38,081 nt of DNA, taken from NCBI GenBank assembly GCA_031181325.1, contig JAPSKX010000028.1:1-38081 (forward strand). Reading direction: 5' to 3'. Origin of the DNA: Paenibacillus sp. Its GTDB lineage: Bacteria > Bacillota > Bacilli > Paenibacillales > YIM-B00363. The notes below the pieces were generated by a model that was not told where the DNA came from, did no database searches, and was given only the letters and a program-made list of their open reading frames with translations. A program made the position numbers and the translations under genes. Shown here piece after piece: positions 1 to 9,349 of the stretch. How positions within the stretch are numbered: position 1 is the stretch's first letter; each line of letters begins with the position of its first letter.

Positions 1-1261
1 TCGGATTCGCCTCGTAAGCCGCCTTCGCGGCGACATAGTTGTTGTACTCGTTAAAGAAGTGATACGGCGCGAACGCCGGCGCGGAGCCGAAGAGCGGATC
101 CAGGTCGAGCCCGGCTTGCTGCATCAATTCGAGTTGACGGATGAAATGCTGCGGCTCCGAAACGCGATAGATCGGTCCCGGAATGTTGACGGCGTTATGT
201 TCGGCCATGTTGCGATACGTATTCAGCAGCTTCTCGTCGACGAGCGCGCTGTTGCCGCCGCTCGCGTCCATATATTCCTTGACGCGGCTCTCGTGGTACA
301 GCATAACGTAGAAGTCTTTGTCGATATCGTAATACGTCTTGGGGTCCGGCAGCTCGAACGGCAGCACCCGGATCTTCAGCGTAAGCCGCCCCGCCGGCGC
401 GCCGTCCGCCGCGATGTCGATCGTGCCGGTATACATCCCTTCCGGCGTTCCGACGGGCACCTTCGTCGTCACCCACATCTGCTTCGATTCGCCCTGCTTC
501 AGCGCGATCGGCAGCAGCGTCGGACTGTCTTCGACCGGCTCGGCGAGATGATCGAACTTCTTGGCCGGTTTCGTGAAGACGTCCACGTATTGCGAGCCGG
601 TCGGGTAATCGACCCGAAGGTAGTTTTTCTTAAGCGCATGATCGACCTGCACCAACGTTTCGTCGTGCAGCAGCAGCTCGGGCGTCAATACGTCTTTCGT
701 AGCGTCGAAAAAGTAGCTCTGCCACGCCGTCCCGCCTTGGTACCACGTCTTGACGACGTGCATATCGACGGCGGAGGCCGGGATCGTGCCGTTCTCCCCT
801 TGTAGCTCGCTTACCGCGAAGGTCACCGCGTTCGAGTCGCGAAGCGGGGCGAGGACGAAGGAAGACGCCTCGTATTCGTCCTGCGCCGAGACGACCGAGA
901 GCGAATCGCTCACCGCGCCGTCGGACGGCAGCGTATCCGGCAGCCGCTTCTCCGGGCTGAGCGCCGGCACCTCGTACACAACGAACGGCGAATTCGTCCA
1001 CAGATCGGTCGCTTCGACGTCGGTCGCGAGCCGCAGGGCGTAAGCCAGCTCGGCGTCCGTCGCGCCGCCGTTCGCCAGCGCGTCCGCGATAAATTGCGCC
1101 AGTTGCGGACGGCTCGTCGCTTCCATCAGCGCTTGGAGGCTTGCGGTCGTCGACGACGATGCGGACGCGCCCGCCTGAGTATCCGCCGTCGCCGCCGCCG
1201 GCGAGACGACCGCGAGCGCCAGGCCGACGAGGCAGGCGGTAATCATGAGACGTTTAAACAT
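1..1261 (-). CDS. Secreted DUF4091/GH123-like protein, N-terminal part (runs off the window)
   Basis: An open frame without stops runs on the minus strand from an ATG at 1261 to the window edge, giving the first 420 residues of a longer protein. The start MFKRLMITACLVGLALAVVS is a signal peptide ending near an Ala-rich stretch (residues 20-26), so the product is exported. Residues about 95-270 look like a beta-sandwich, and a segment opening with LKIRVLPFELPDPKTYY leads into what should be a TIM barrel (residues 275 onward). This order is known from DUF4091/GH123-like glycoside hydrolases of Paenibacillus. The catalytic part lies outside the window, so activity and substrate are unknown. An AAGGAG lies about 10 bases before the ATG. 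It follows the LacI gene at a distance of 210 bases and has its own promoter-like and cre-like sequences. Family call moderately sure; export quite sure. Confidence 0.72.
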   Translation of the reverse strand, partial: MFKRLMITACLVGLALAVVSPAAATADTQAGASASSSTTASLQALMEATSRPQLAQFIADALANGGATDAELAYALRLATDVEATDLWTNSPFVVYEVPALSPEKRLPDTLPSDGAVSDSLSVVSAQDEYEASSFVLAPLRDSNAVTFAVSELQGENGTIPASAVDMHVVKTWYQGGTAWQSYFFDATKDVLTPELLLHDETLVQVDHALKKNYLRVDYPTGSQYVDVFTKPAKKFDHLAEPVEDSPTLLPIALKQGESKQMWVTTKVPVGTPEGMYTGTIDIAADGAPAGRLTLKIRVLPFELPDPKTYYDIDKDFYVMLYHESRVKEYMDASGGNSALVDEKLLNTYRNMAEHNAVNIPGPIYRVSEPQHFIRQLELMQQAGLDLDPLFGSAPAFAPYHFFNEYNNYVAAKAAYEANP

Positions 1262-1361
1262 ACGAACTTCACTCCTTCTTCGATCGATGGGCTGGTTTAG
1301 ATTCGATTTCGGTCCCTTTAGCCGATAATTTGCGCCGTTCCCCCCTTTCAACCCAAAAATT

Positions 1362-1376
1362 TGAATGCGCTTACAT
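1362..1376 (-). promoter_or_regulatory. CcpA cre-like site in the leader of the secreted hydrolase gene
   Basis: Read on the minus strand, ATGTAAGCGCATTCA matches every fixed position of the degenerate cre consensus WTGNAANCGNWWNCA. It lies about 100 bases before the ATG at 1261 and downstream of the extended -10 element at 1418-1426, the position where CcpA acts as a roadblock. Another LacI-family protein, such as the one encoded next door, could also use this kind of CG-centred palindrome. Confidence 0.55.
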
Positions 1377-1417
1377 TGTGATCGGGAATACGATCTCTTC
1401 CTTCTCGTTCGTCTCCC

Positions 1418-1426
1418 CTTATACCA
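1418..1426 (-). promoter_or_regulatory. Extended -10 promoter element for the secreted hydrolase gene
   Basis: The minus strand reads TGGTATAAG, a TGn extension followed by TATAAG (5 of 6 bases of TATAAT). No good -35 hexamer is seen 16-18 bases upstream, which fits an extended -10 promoter but keeps this call tentative. Transcription would begin near 1411, giving a leader of about 150 bases that contains the cre-like site. Confidence 0.4.
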
Positions 1427-1471
1427 CTAAGATACAACCCCTGATCTGTACCATCCAGTTCCACTTTTGTT

Positions 1472-2524
1472 TCATTTTGTAATTTGTAATTCATGTATTT
1501 TCTTTACGGTCCCGCCTTGGCGCCACCGGCACAACAACCGCGAATGCTCGTACGGCAAATGCGGATTCGCGATCCGCCATAGCATGCGATCCGCCGCCCG
1601 AACGCCGGTATCGTGAACCGGAAGCTCGGGGCCGGTAAGCTCGGGCAAACCGGCGCCGGCCAACGTGTCCAAACCGACGATCGACGCTTCGTCCGGCACG
1701 GCGATGCGCAATATTCGGCACGCCTGCACGACCCACGGCAGCATGTACTCTACGGCGCAGACGACGGCGGTTGGCCTCAGCCGCTCCCACGCTTCGGCGA
1801 ACGACCGGATCCACTGCTCCCGCGTCGGCGTCGGCTCCAGCACGCATTCCGTCGGATCGAGCCGGATGCCGTTATCCGCGAGCGCCTCGCTGAACGCCTG
1901 CCATCGCAGGCGGAAGCCCCGTCGCGCCTCGATCTGACCGACGTATATCATTCGCGTGTGACCCGCCGCCGCCAGCGCGTTCACGGAGCGGGTCATCGCG
2001 TCGTACACGTCCCAGACGACGCTGTCGGCTTCGACGCCGGCTTCCGGATAATTTACTATGATTTTCGGCGGGGGCAGCGAGAGCAGCGCCCGCTCCACCC
2101 CCGGCGAGCCGATCGGCGCGACGAAGATGCCTGAGGCATAGGGAACGCCGGTCGACTCGAGCCAATCTCGCAGCGCGTACGGATGCTTCGTTCGAGCGCC
2201 GCATAAGCAGACGTCCAACCGGTGCCCGAGCTCTTCGAGTCGTTCGCGAATCCCTTCGGCGAGCAGCCCCGCGACGCCGCCTTCCGTCTCCGCGACCAAG
2301 ACGAATCGTCGCTGCTTTCCGCTTAACGCCGCGACCCGGTCGACGACCAACGTCAGCTCCTGCGCCTTCGTGCGGTACCCGAGCTCTCCCGCGGTGCGGA
2401 ACACGAGCCGCCTTGTTCCTTCCGACATGCCGGGGCGTCCGCGAAGCGCCTTGGATACCGTATGGACGGTCAGTCCCAATCGGTCGGCGATGTCCTTCAG
2501 CGATACTTCTTTCCTTCGATTCAT
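1472..2524 (-). CDS. LacI-family transcriptional regulator
   Basis: A 350-residue protein with the standard LacI layout. An N-terminal helix-turn-helix (residues 7-27, VSLKDIADRLGLTVHTVSKA) and hinge helix bind a CG-centred palindrome. From about residue 62 a periplasmic-binding-protein-like domain senses a sugar or sugar derivative. The hinge region carries AELGYRTKA, as usual. It is the last gene of the minus-strand catabolic run, 45 bases behind the M81 gene, with GAGAGGGAG before the ATG, so it is probably co-transcribed. Likely targets are its own operon or the secreted hydrolase gene just downstream, whose leader holds a LacI/CcpA-type site. The inducer cannot be read from the sequence. 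Length and motifs are normal for the family. Confidence 0.93.
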   Translation of the reverse strand: MNRRKEVSLKDIADRLGLTVHTVSKALRGRPGMSEGTRRLVFRTAGELGYRTKAQELTLVVDRVAALSGKQRRFVLVAETEGGVAGLLAEGIRERLEELGHRLDVCLCGARTKHPYALRDWLESTGVPYASGIFVAPIGSPGVERALLSLPPPKIIVNYPEAGVEADSVVWDVYDAMTRSVNALAAAGHTRMIYVGQIEARRGFRLRWQAFSEALADNGIRLDPTECVLEPTPTREQWIRSFAEAWERLRPTAVVCAVEYMLPWVVQACRILRIAVPDEASIVGLDTLAGAGLPELTGPELPVHDTGVRAADRMLWRIANPHLPYEHSRLLCRWRQGGTVKKIHELQITK

Positions 2525-2569
2525 GTCGCTCCCTCTCTTTCTGGACCGAGAATGAGACTTGGAATGAAT

Positions 2570-4015
2570 CTAACGGTCGATCGGAAACATGCCCTTCCGT
2601 AAGTTCGCGTACCGAAACCGGCGGAAATCGGCGGACGTGGCGCCCGCCGCGTCCACCTCGATCGAAGAGGCGGCGATTTTGCCGTAAGAGGACTTCCACT
2701 GCACGGCACCTTTGACGACGATATACCGCATCTGCTTTAGATGAAGACCGACGCTTTCGATCGCGGCGAGATCGAACGCCGGCACTCGCTCCGTCGTCAA
2801 GACGACGTAGACGCCGTCGCAGTCGACGACGGCCGTACGGCCCATCTCCTTCGGTTCGCCGGTTCGTTCGCTCCGGTACCGACCGTCGCTCAGTCGAACG
2901 ACCGTGCCCCGAATCGCGACGGGTTCGCCGTGGAGTCGGTCCGTCTTGCCGCCGACGCTCGCGGCCAACTCGCCGCCGATGCCCGCCGCGATCGCCTCTC
3001 GCACCGCTTCGGGATCCGCGATCATCGCGACGGACGGCTTCAGTCCGTGCTTCAGCACGGCCGCCAGCACGTCCGTGCCGTCGCCGGCGGAACCGCCGCC
3101 GACGTTATCGCTGGAATCGACCAAGACGACGGGGAAGGCGCCGGCCGCTTTCGCGAGGCGGACCCCTTCGTCCGGACCGGGCAGCGCAACGGCGAATTGC
3201 GGCTCCAGCGCTTCGAAGCGTTCGCCAACGGCGCGAGCCCAACGCTCCGCCGCGGCCGGATTCCGGTTCGTCGTCACGACGAAGCCCATCCCCGCCCAAT
3301 AGACGTCCGAGTACGGGAAGCCTCCGGCGATCGTGACGTTGATCGTTCCCGGCTCCCGCTCGATCCGGTGCGCGAGCTCGATCAGCGATCTCATCGGAGG
3401 CGCGTCCGTCAGCATCGATTGCACCGCGGGCATGGCGTCGGGCTTGTAGAGGAATGAGGTAGGCGAAAGCTCGCCGCGGACGATGCCGTGCAGGATGTCC
3501 ACCGCTTCCACGGCTCTGGGGTAATAGTCGGTATGCGGGTAGGTGTCGTATCCGACGAGGCAATGCGATCGCGAGACCATCTCGGGGGTGAGATTGGCGT
3601 GCAGGTCGATCGTGCAGACGATCGGCAGCTCGGGACCGAACCGCTCCCGGCACCGCTGCAGCAGCCATCCCTCCGCATCCTGCTCCTCGGAGGTGACCAT
3701 CGCGCCGTGAAGCACGAGCAGGATGCCGTCGGCGCCCCGATCCAATCGATCGACCAATTCGTCCGCGAGCCGAAGGAACAGGGCATGATCCACGATCCCG
3801 CCGGGAACCGCCTCCGCATACAGCGCAGGGGCCAGCCGGATGCCCCGCTCCTCCGCCCGATCGATGATGCCGCCCCACGTCCCCCCGGTTCCCCGATATC
3901 GTTCCAAGATGTCTCCGCCCCGAAGCAGCGCGCAGGCTTCGAACTGGGCCAGCTCCGTACGCATCGCGACGAACGTATTCGTCTCGTGAAACAATCCGCC
4001 GACGGCGATGTTCAT
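2570..4015 (-). CDS. M81 family metallopeptidase (MlrC / DUF1485 type)
   Basis: The protein has 481 residues when started at the ATG at 4015, which overlaps the aminotransferase stop by four bases (ATGA). A frame open further upstream belongs to shadow sequence of the aminotransferase gene. It begins MNIAVGGLFHETNTF, with HET at residues 10-12. It also has LHGAM (102-106), TIDLHANLTPEM (136-146, D137 and H139) and GYDTYPHTD (155-163), the probable metal ligands of MlrC-like proteins. The C-terminal MlrC_C part includes DSSDNVGGGSAGDGT (300-314). The founding member MlrC takes part in breakdown of linearised microcystin, but most relatives occur in small-molecule catabolic clusters, and the 'peptidase' label need not hold here. 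A hydrolase for an amide or similar bond in the compound handled by this operon is a fair inference. Cytoplasmic: no signal peptide. Confidence 0.9.
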   Translation of the reverse strand: MNIAVGGLFHETNTFVAMRTELAQFEACALLRGGDILERYRGTGGTWGGIIDRAEERGIRLAPALYAEAVPGGIVDHALFLRLADELVDRLDRGADGILLVLHGAMVTSEEQDAEGWLLQRCRERFGPELPIVCTIDLHANLTPEMVSRSHCLVGYDTYPHTDYYPRAVEAVDILHGIVRGELSPTSFLYKPDAMPAVQSMLTDAPPMRSLIELAHRIEREPGTINVTIAGGFPYSDVYWAGMGFVVTTNRNPAAAERWARAVGERFEALEPQFAVALPGPDEGVRLAKAAGAFPVVLVDSSDNVGGGSAGDGTDVLAAVLKHGLKPSVAMIADPEAVREAIAAGIGGELAASVGGKTDRLHGEPVAIRGTVVRLSDGRYRSERTGEPKEMGRTAVVDCDGVYVVLTTERVPAFDLAAIESVGLHLKQMRYIVVKGAVQWKSSYGKIAASSIEVDAAGATSADFRRFRYANLRKGMFPIDR

Positions 4016-5325
4016 GCGCGTCCCCCCGCTCTTCTTCCCTTCAGCCTCCGGGCGCCGCGTTCGAACTTGTCGGCCGTGTCTTCCGCATCCGCCCGCGTAT
4101 GCGCCGCGGAGACGTACCACAGTCCGCTGGGCCGGACTAATACGCCTTCTTCCATCAGGATCGCGGCCAGCTCGGCGAAGCGGCTCGCATCCCTTCGCAA
4201 GAATTGCTCGTACCGCGTTACCGGCCGTTCCTCGGAAAACATCGTGTGAAACACCGGTCCGCAGCGATTGATGACGAGCGGCAGCCCTTCGCGCGCCGCG
4301 ATTTCCGCCAGCAGGCCCGTCAGCAGGTCCGTCAGTTCCTCCATCCGGCGATAAGCCGCCCCGCCGTCTTCCTCCAACGCTTCGATCGTGGCGACGGCCG
4401 CCGCCGTGCACAGCGGATTGCCGTTCAACGTGCCCATATGGGTCACCCGGTCGCTCGCGATGAGCGCCATGATGTCGCCGCGGCCGGCCACGGCGCTGAG
4501 CGGCATGCCCCCGGCGACCGCCTTGCCGAGCGTCGTCAAATCCGGGGTCACGCCGAGCGCCGCTTGCGCGCCGCCGAGGCCGAGCCGGAAGCCGGTGATG
4601 ACCTCGTCGAAGATGAGTACGCTCCCGTGGGCCGACGTCACCGCTCGCAGCCGCTCCAGGTACCCCGGCGCAGGCGGCAGACAGCCCGAGTTGCACATGA
4701 TCGGCTCCGTAATGACGGCGGCGATCTTGTCCCTATGCCTTCGGAAGCACGCTTCCAACGCCTCGACGTCGTTCCACGGCAGCAGCTCGATCTCGGCCAG
4801 CGCGAGCGGATCCTGCCCGGCCGTGCCGGGAAGCGCCGAACCGCCCCTTGGCGACGCCGCCGGAGCGACGAAGACGTTGTCGAACCAGCCGTGGTATTGG
4901 CCCTCGAAGCGAACGATCTTCGTTCGGCCGGTGAACGCGCGGGCGAGCCGCAGAGCGACGTGCACCGCTTCGGAGCCCGTGCTGCTCAAGCTGACCGACT
5001 CCGCGCTCGGGACGTGCTCCACGATTTTCCGAGCCAAGTCGATCTCCCCTCGATGCTGCGTACCGAACGCCTGGCCGAGCGCCGCCTGCCGGCGGACCGC
5101 CTCGACGAAGCGCGGATGCGCATGCCCGAGAATTTGCGGCCCGTAGGCCAGCATATAGTCGATATAGTCGTTCCCGTCGACGTCGTACAACCGGGAACCC
5201 TCCGCCCGCTCGGCGAAGATCGGCACCGGCTTCATCGCGAGCCGAAGATTGCTCGAGACGCCTGCCGCCAGCACTTGCTTGGACTCCTCGTACAGCCGTC
5301 GGCTTCCGTCGAATCCCGCACCCAT
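4012..5325 (-). CDS. Class III aminotransferase, glutamate-1-semialdehyde aminomutase-like
   Basis: A 437-residue PLP enzyme of the HemL-like class III group. Visible motifs are SSTGSEA (114-120, cofactor phosphate), EGQYHGW (141-147), LIFDEVITGFR (237-247, Asp contacting the PLP ring nitrogen) and TTLGKAVAGGMP with the PLP lysine at K268. A true hemL would be expected with other haem genes. Here the neighbours are a Gfo/Idh/MocA dehydrogenase upstream and an M81 enzyme downstream with an ATGA overlap, so a role in amination or deamination of a catabolic keto or amino sugar, or of an amino acid, is more likely than tetrapyrrole synthesis. The start has AAAGGGGGAG at good spacing. The gap to the upstream gene is 49 bases. 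Confidence 0.88.
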   Translation of the reverse strand: MGAGFDGSRRLYEESKQVLAAGVSSNLRLAMKPVPIFAERAEGSRLYDVDGNDYIDYMLAYGPQILGHAHPRFVEAVRRQAALGQAFGTQHRGEIDLARKIVEHVPSAESVSLSSTGSEAVHVALRLARAFTGRTKIVRFEGQYHGWFDNVFVAPAASPRGGSALPGTAGQDPLALAEIELLPWNDVEALEACFRRHRDKIAAVITEPIMCNSGCLPPAPGYLERLRAVTSAHGSVLIFDEVITGFRLGLGGAQAALGVTPDLTTLGKAVAGGMPLSAVAGRGDIMALIASDRVTHMGTLNGNPLCTAAAVATIEALEEDGGAAYRRMEELTDLLTGLLAEIAAREGLPLVINRCGPVFHTMFSEERPVTRYEQFLRRDASRFAELAAILMEEGVLVRPSGLWYVSAAHTRADAEDTADKFERGARRLKGRRAGGRA

Positions 5326-5374
5326 CGCGCTCCCCCTTTTCTTAGTCCGGCTCGGTTACCCGCGCGAAGCCCGC

Positions 5375-6664
<1,290 letters not shown>

Positions 6665-6702
6665 TCCGCCGTTCGCTCCTCCCGCGCGCCTGCTTCGGCG
6701 CG

Positions 6703-7821
6703 TCATTCGCCGTATCCGATGTCGAGCTCCGGCGTGTCGACCGGCCGGCCGCGATGAAAGCTGTCGACGACCGCGCAGGTAAGCCCCGTGGTCAACAGCG
6801 TTCGTTCCATCGGGAAAGGGGGCCTTCGCGTCGTCACCGTCGCTTCGATGAGGCGGGTCAACCGTTCGAAATGGTCGAACGGCCGATCCAGCTGGCTGAC
6901 GCACAGCGCCGCGGCGACGTCTCCCGCGGCGTTCCGGAACGCGTACGCCCACTGCTCCACCAAGCTTCGGAATTGCACGACGTACCCCTTCGTGCCGTCC
7001 GCGTACTCGATCGTCATCAGGATCGGGTTCGGGTCCATCTCCCGCGGATGACGAGCGAGGCGCAGGTCCGGGTAGACGGACAACGCCCGAAGCAGGAGAT
7101 CTTCCGGCCATTCCCCCCGGTCCATGGCCGTCCAGACACCGGGGCCCCCAGTCGCGGCGACCCGCTTGACGCCGGTCTCGCCCCCGCGCCTCCGTTCATG
7201 GACGCATTGCAGCACCTCGAGCGCGTGAAAGCCGTACGCCTCGAGCAGCGTCGAGTGGCTGACGACGAGCGTCTCCCGCACCGTGCCGAGCAGCCGCTCA
7301 TCGTAGGCGGGTACGTGATCGGCGTGCGGGATGGACGAGCCGCCCAGGAACGGGATGCCTCTGCGCTTCAGCTGATCGTACATCCACTGCGCATCGCGGA
7401 AATCGTACGAGAGATGCTTGTCGGAGAAGATCGGCACGTTCCGTCCGAGCTCGTCGAGCGCGAGCAGCGTCTCCTCGAGCATGCGGCGCCGCGGGTACAT
7501 CGTCTGCCCCTTCTCGTTCTTCGGGTAGCTTCCATGCTCTCCGATGATGACGACGCCGTCGACCGGCCCGCCGCTCCGTTCGGCGCGAACGGCCTCCCGG
7601 ATCGAAGGATAGATCGGAATGCCGAGCCGTGCGGCCGCTTCCCGGCTCATGTCGGCCTCCGGCACCTGATCCGTGTAGATCGATACGACGTCCACCGCGG
7701 GCGTGTACCCGAAGTCGCCGAGCAGCCGCCCCAGGATGACGTCCGCGTGAGAGTTGAAGCGATACTCCGTCACGGCCGCCGCGACCCGCTTCCTCCCGGT
7801 TCCGTACGAGCCGGCGCTCAT
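6703..7821 (-). CDS. Uncharacterised conserved protein, companion of Gfo/Idh/MocA enzymes
   Basis: A 372-residue protein started at the ATG at 7821, which overlaps the creatininase stop as ATGA. I know no function for it. It opens with KRVAAAVTEYRFNSHADVI and has further conserved-looking blocks: GVVIIGEHGSYPKNEKGQ, YPRRRMLEE, VPIFSDKHLSYDF, GIPFLGGSSIPHADHVP and MERTLLTTGLTCAVVDS. From memory, relatives are common in Planctomycetes and other glycan-degrading bacteria beside Gfo/Idh/MocA oxidoreductases. The N-terminal part has a Rossmann-like alternation without a clear GxGxxG. The repeated His, Asp and Glu in conserved blocks suggest a metal- or sugar-binding pocket, which is inference. Cytoplasmic, no membrane segment. 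Its place between a creatininase-type hydrolase and a dehydrogenase makes it a candidate enzyme of the same pathway. Confidence 0.8.
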   Translation of the reverse strand: MSAGSYGTGRKRVAAAVTEYRFNSHADVILGRLLGDFGYTPAVDVVSIYTDQVPEADMSREAAARLGIPIYPSIREAVRAERSGGPVDGVVIIGEHGSYPKNEKGQTMYPRRRMLEETLLALDELGRNVPIFSDKHLSYDFRDAQWMYDQLKRRGIPFLGGSSIPHADHVPAYDERLLGTVRETLVVSHSTLLEAYGFHALEVLQCVHERRRGGETGVKRVAATGGPGVWTAMDRGEWPEDLLLRALSVYPDLRLARHPREMDPNPILMTIEYADGTKGYVVQFRSLVEQWAYAFRNAAGDVAAALCVSQLDRPFDHFERLTRLIEATVTTRRPPFPMERTLLTTGLTCAVVDSFHRGRPVDTPELDIGYGE

Positions 7822-8600
7822 GGCTTCCGCTCTCCTTCCTCCATCGCCCGCACCGTGCGGACGAGCCAATCCGCCACGCCGGCGACGATCGTGTCGAGGT
7901 ACAGCCTGCCGAGCTCCGGCGTCGCCGGAGCCGGCGAATCCGTATATCCGTCGTACCCGGTCAGCTCCAGATGCCTGCCAAGGAACGCGCCAGGCGGACC
8001 GGCGTTGATCCAAGGCCGGCGCACGTGCCCTTGCGAGATGCGGTCCCGCCGCACGAGCTCCGGCCGCAGCGCCAGAATCGCCGCCGTCTCGAACCCGCCC
8101 GCATGGCCGGGCACCATGCCGACCCGGCTCGCGTCGATCGACCGCAGCGCTTCGCCGGCGACGCTCCAATACGAGGCGGAGGCGGTCCAGACCGGATGAC
8201 GCACGGCGAGATCGTTCGCCGTCTGATGCATGATCGGTTCGTTGCCGCCGTGCCCGTTCAGGAAGACGATCTTCCGGAAGCCGTCCTTCACGAGGCTCTC
8301 GCCGAGGTCCCGCAGCATCGCTAGATACGTCGTCGAGGAGAAGGACAGCGTGCCGCCGAACGCGAGATGATGATCCGAGCAGCCGATCGGCAGCGTCGGC
8401 GCGATCATCAGCGGAACCCGGGCGCCCGCGCGTTCGCCCGCCTGCCGCGCGATGTGCTCGCAGACGAGACTGTCCGTAAAGACCGGCAAGTGCGGGCCGT
8501 GCTGTTCCGTCGCGGCCAGCGGCACGACCGCGGCGGCGCCGGCGCGGGCCGCCTCCGAGATGTCTGCCCGCGTGCAGTCCTGCATGAAAATCGATGTCAT
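7818..8600 (-). CDS. Creatininase-family amidohydrolase/ring hydrolase
   Basis: A 260-residue protein of normal length for the creatininase family. Visible ligands are in PLAATEQHGPHLP (E32, H34, H37), D43, SDHHLAFGGT (75-84), FLNGHGGNEP (113-122, H117) and PGHAGGFET (164-172). The family builds a two-metal site (Zn or Mn) and hydrolyses C-N or strained C-C bonds. Members include creatininase, the formamide hydrolase ArfB, mycofactocin MftE and the inositol ring hydrolase IolN. GHGGN replaces the His-Tyr-Glu seen in true creatininases, so creatinine is not the likely substrate. With Gfo/Idh/MocA and SDR dehydrogenases beside it, an IolN-like opening of a keto-inositol or keto-sugar derivative is an attractive inference. 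Starts at 8600, overlapping the SDR stop as ATGA. Confidence 0.9.
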   Translation of the reverse strand: MTSIFMQDCTRADISEAARAGAAAVVPLAATEQHGPHLPVFTDSLVCEHIARQAGERAGARVPLMIAPTLPIGCSDHHLAFGGTLSFSSTTYLAMLRDLGESLVKDGFRKIVFLNGHGGNEPIMHQTANDLAVRHPVWTASASYWSVAGEALRSIDASRVGMVPGHAGGFETAAILALRPELVRRDRISQGHVRRPWINAGPPGAFLGRHLELTGYDGYTDSPAPATPELGRLYLDTIVAGVADWLVRTVRAMEEGERKP

Positions 8601-9349
8601 TGGTGGAAGCCTCCGTCCACGGGGATTAACGCGCCGGTGACATAGGAAGACGCATCCGAGAGCAGGAACGCGGCCGCTTCGTTCACTTCGTCCGCGCGGC
8701 CGCTTCTCCCGAGCCGGGCATGCCGCCGCATCGCTTGCCGCTCCGCCTCCGACTGCCGCGCGAGCGCCTCCTCGGACCGGAAGTCGCCGGGGACCAAGAC
8801 GTTCGCCCGGATGCCGTCGGCCGCGTAGTCGGCGGCCAGGACGCGCGTGAATTGGTTGAGGCCGGCCTTCGCGGCGCCGTAGGCGAGGCAGCCCGGCGAG
8901 ACGACTTGCCCGAGGACCGACGACGTATTGACGACGGAGCCGCCGCCGGAGCGAATCATGAGGGGCAGCCCATGCTTGCAGACGAGGAACGCGCTCGTCA
9001 GCGTGCCGCGAACGGAGTCCTCCCATTCGGCGAGCGACAGCTCCAGCGCCGGCTTCCACACGTTGACGTACGCGTTATGGTAGATGCCGTCCAATCGGCC
9101 GAAACGGCGTTCGATGTCGCGGGCCGCGCGAACGACATCGCCTTCGTCGCATGCGTCCGAACGGAAGCACGCGAAGCGCGCGTCGCCGTACAACGCTAAG
9201 AGTCGCCGCGTCTCCGACGCGTCCTCCCTTTTGTCGGTCGCGACGACGGTGGCCCCCCGGTCCAAGAACATTCGAACCGCGCTGCGCCCGAGCATCCCCA
9301 GCGCGCCTGTAATCCAAATCACCTTGTCTTGCAGCTGCGGCTTCGTCAT
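8597..9349 (-). CDS. Short-chain dehydrogenase/reductase (SDR)
   Basis: A 250-residue classical SDR. Cofactor motif TGALGMLG (14-21), an acidic residue after beta-2 (ATDK, D39) that points to NAD(H) rather than NADP(H), catalytic S143/S144 in NTSSVLG, and Y157-x3-K161 in YGAAK are all present. The C-terminus ALIPVDGGF is typical. One oddity is HNAYVN at about 91-96, where most classical SDRs have NNAG. The enzyme probably interconverts a hydroxyl and a keto group on the compound handled by the cluster. It overlaps both neighbours by four bases (start 9349 with the FAD enzyme stop, stop 8597 with the creatininase start), so translation is coupled. Confidence 0.93.
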   Translation of the reverse strand: MTKPQLQDKVIWITGALGMLGRSAVRMFLDRGATVVATDKREDASETRRLLALYGDARFACFRSDACDEGDVVRAARDIERRFGRLDGIYHNAYVNVWKPALELSLAEWEDSVRGTLTSAFLVCKHGLPLMIRSGGGSVVNTSSVLGQVVSPGCLAYGAAKAGLNQFTRVLAADYAADGIRANVLVPGDFRSEEALARQSEAERQAMRRHARLGRSGRADEVNEAAAFLLSDASSYVTGALIPVDGGFHQ

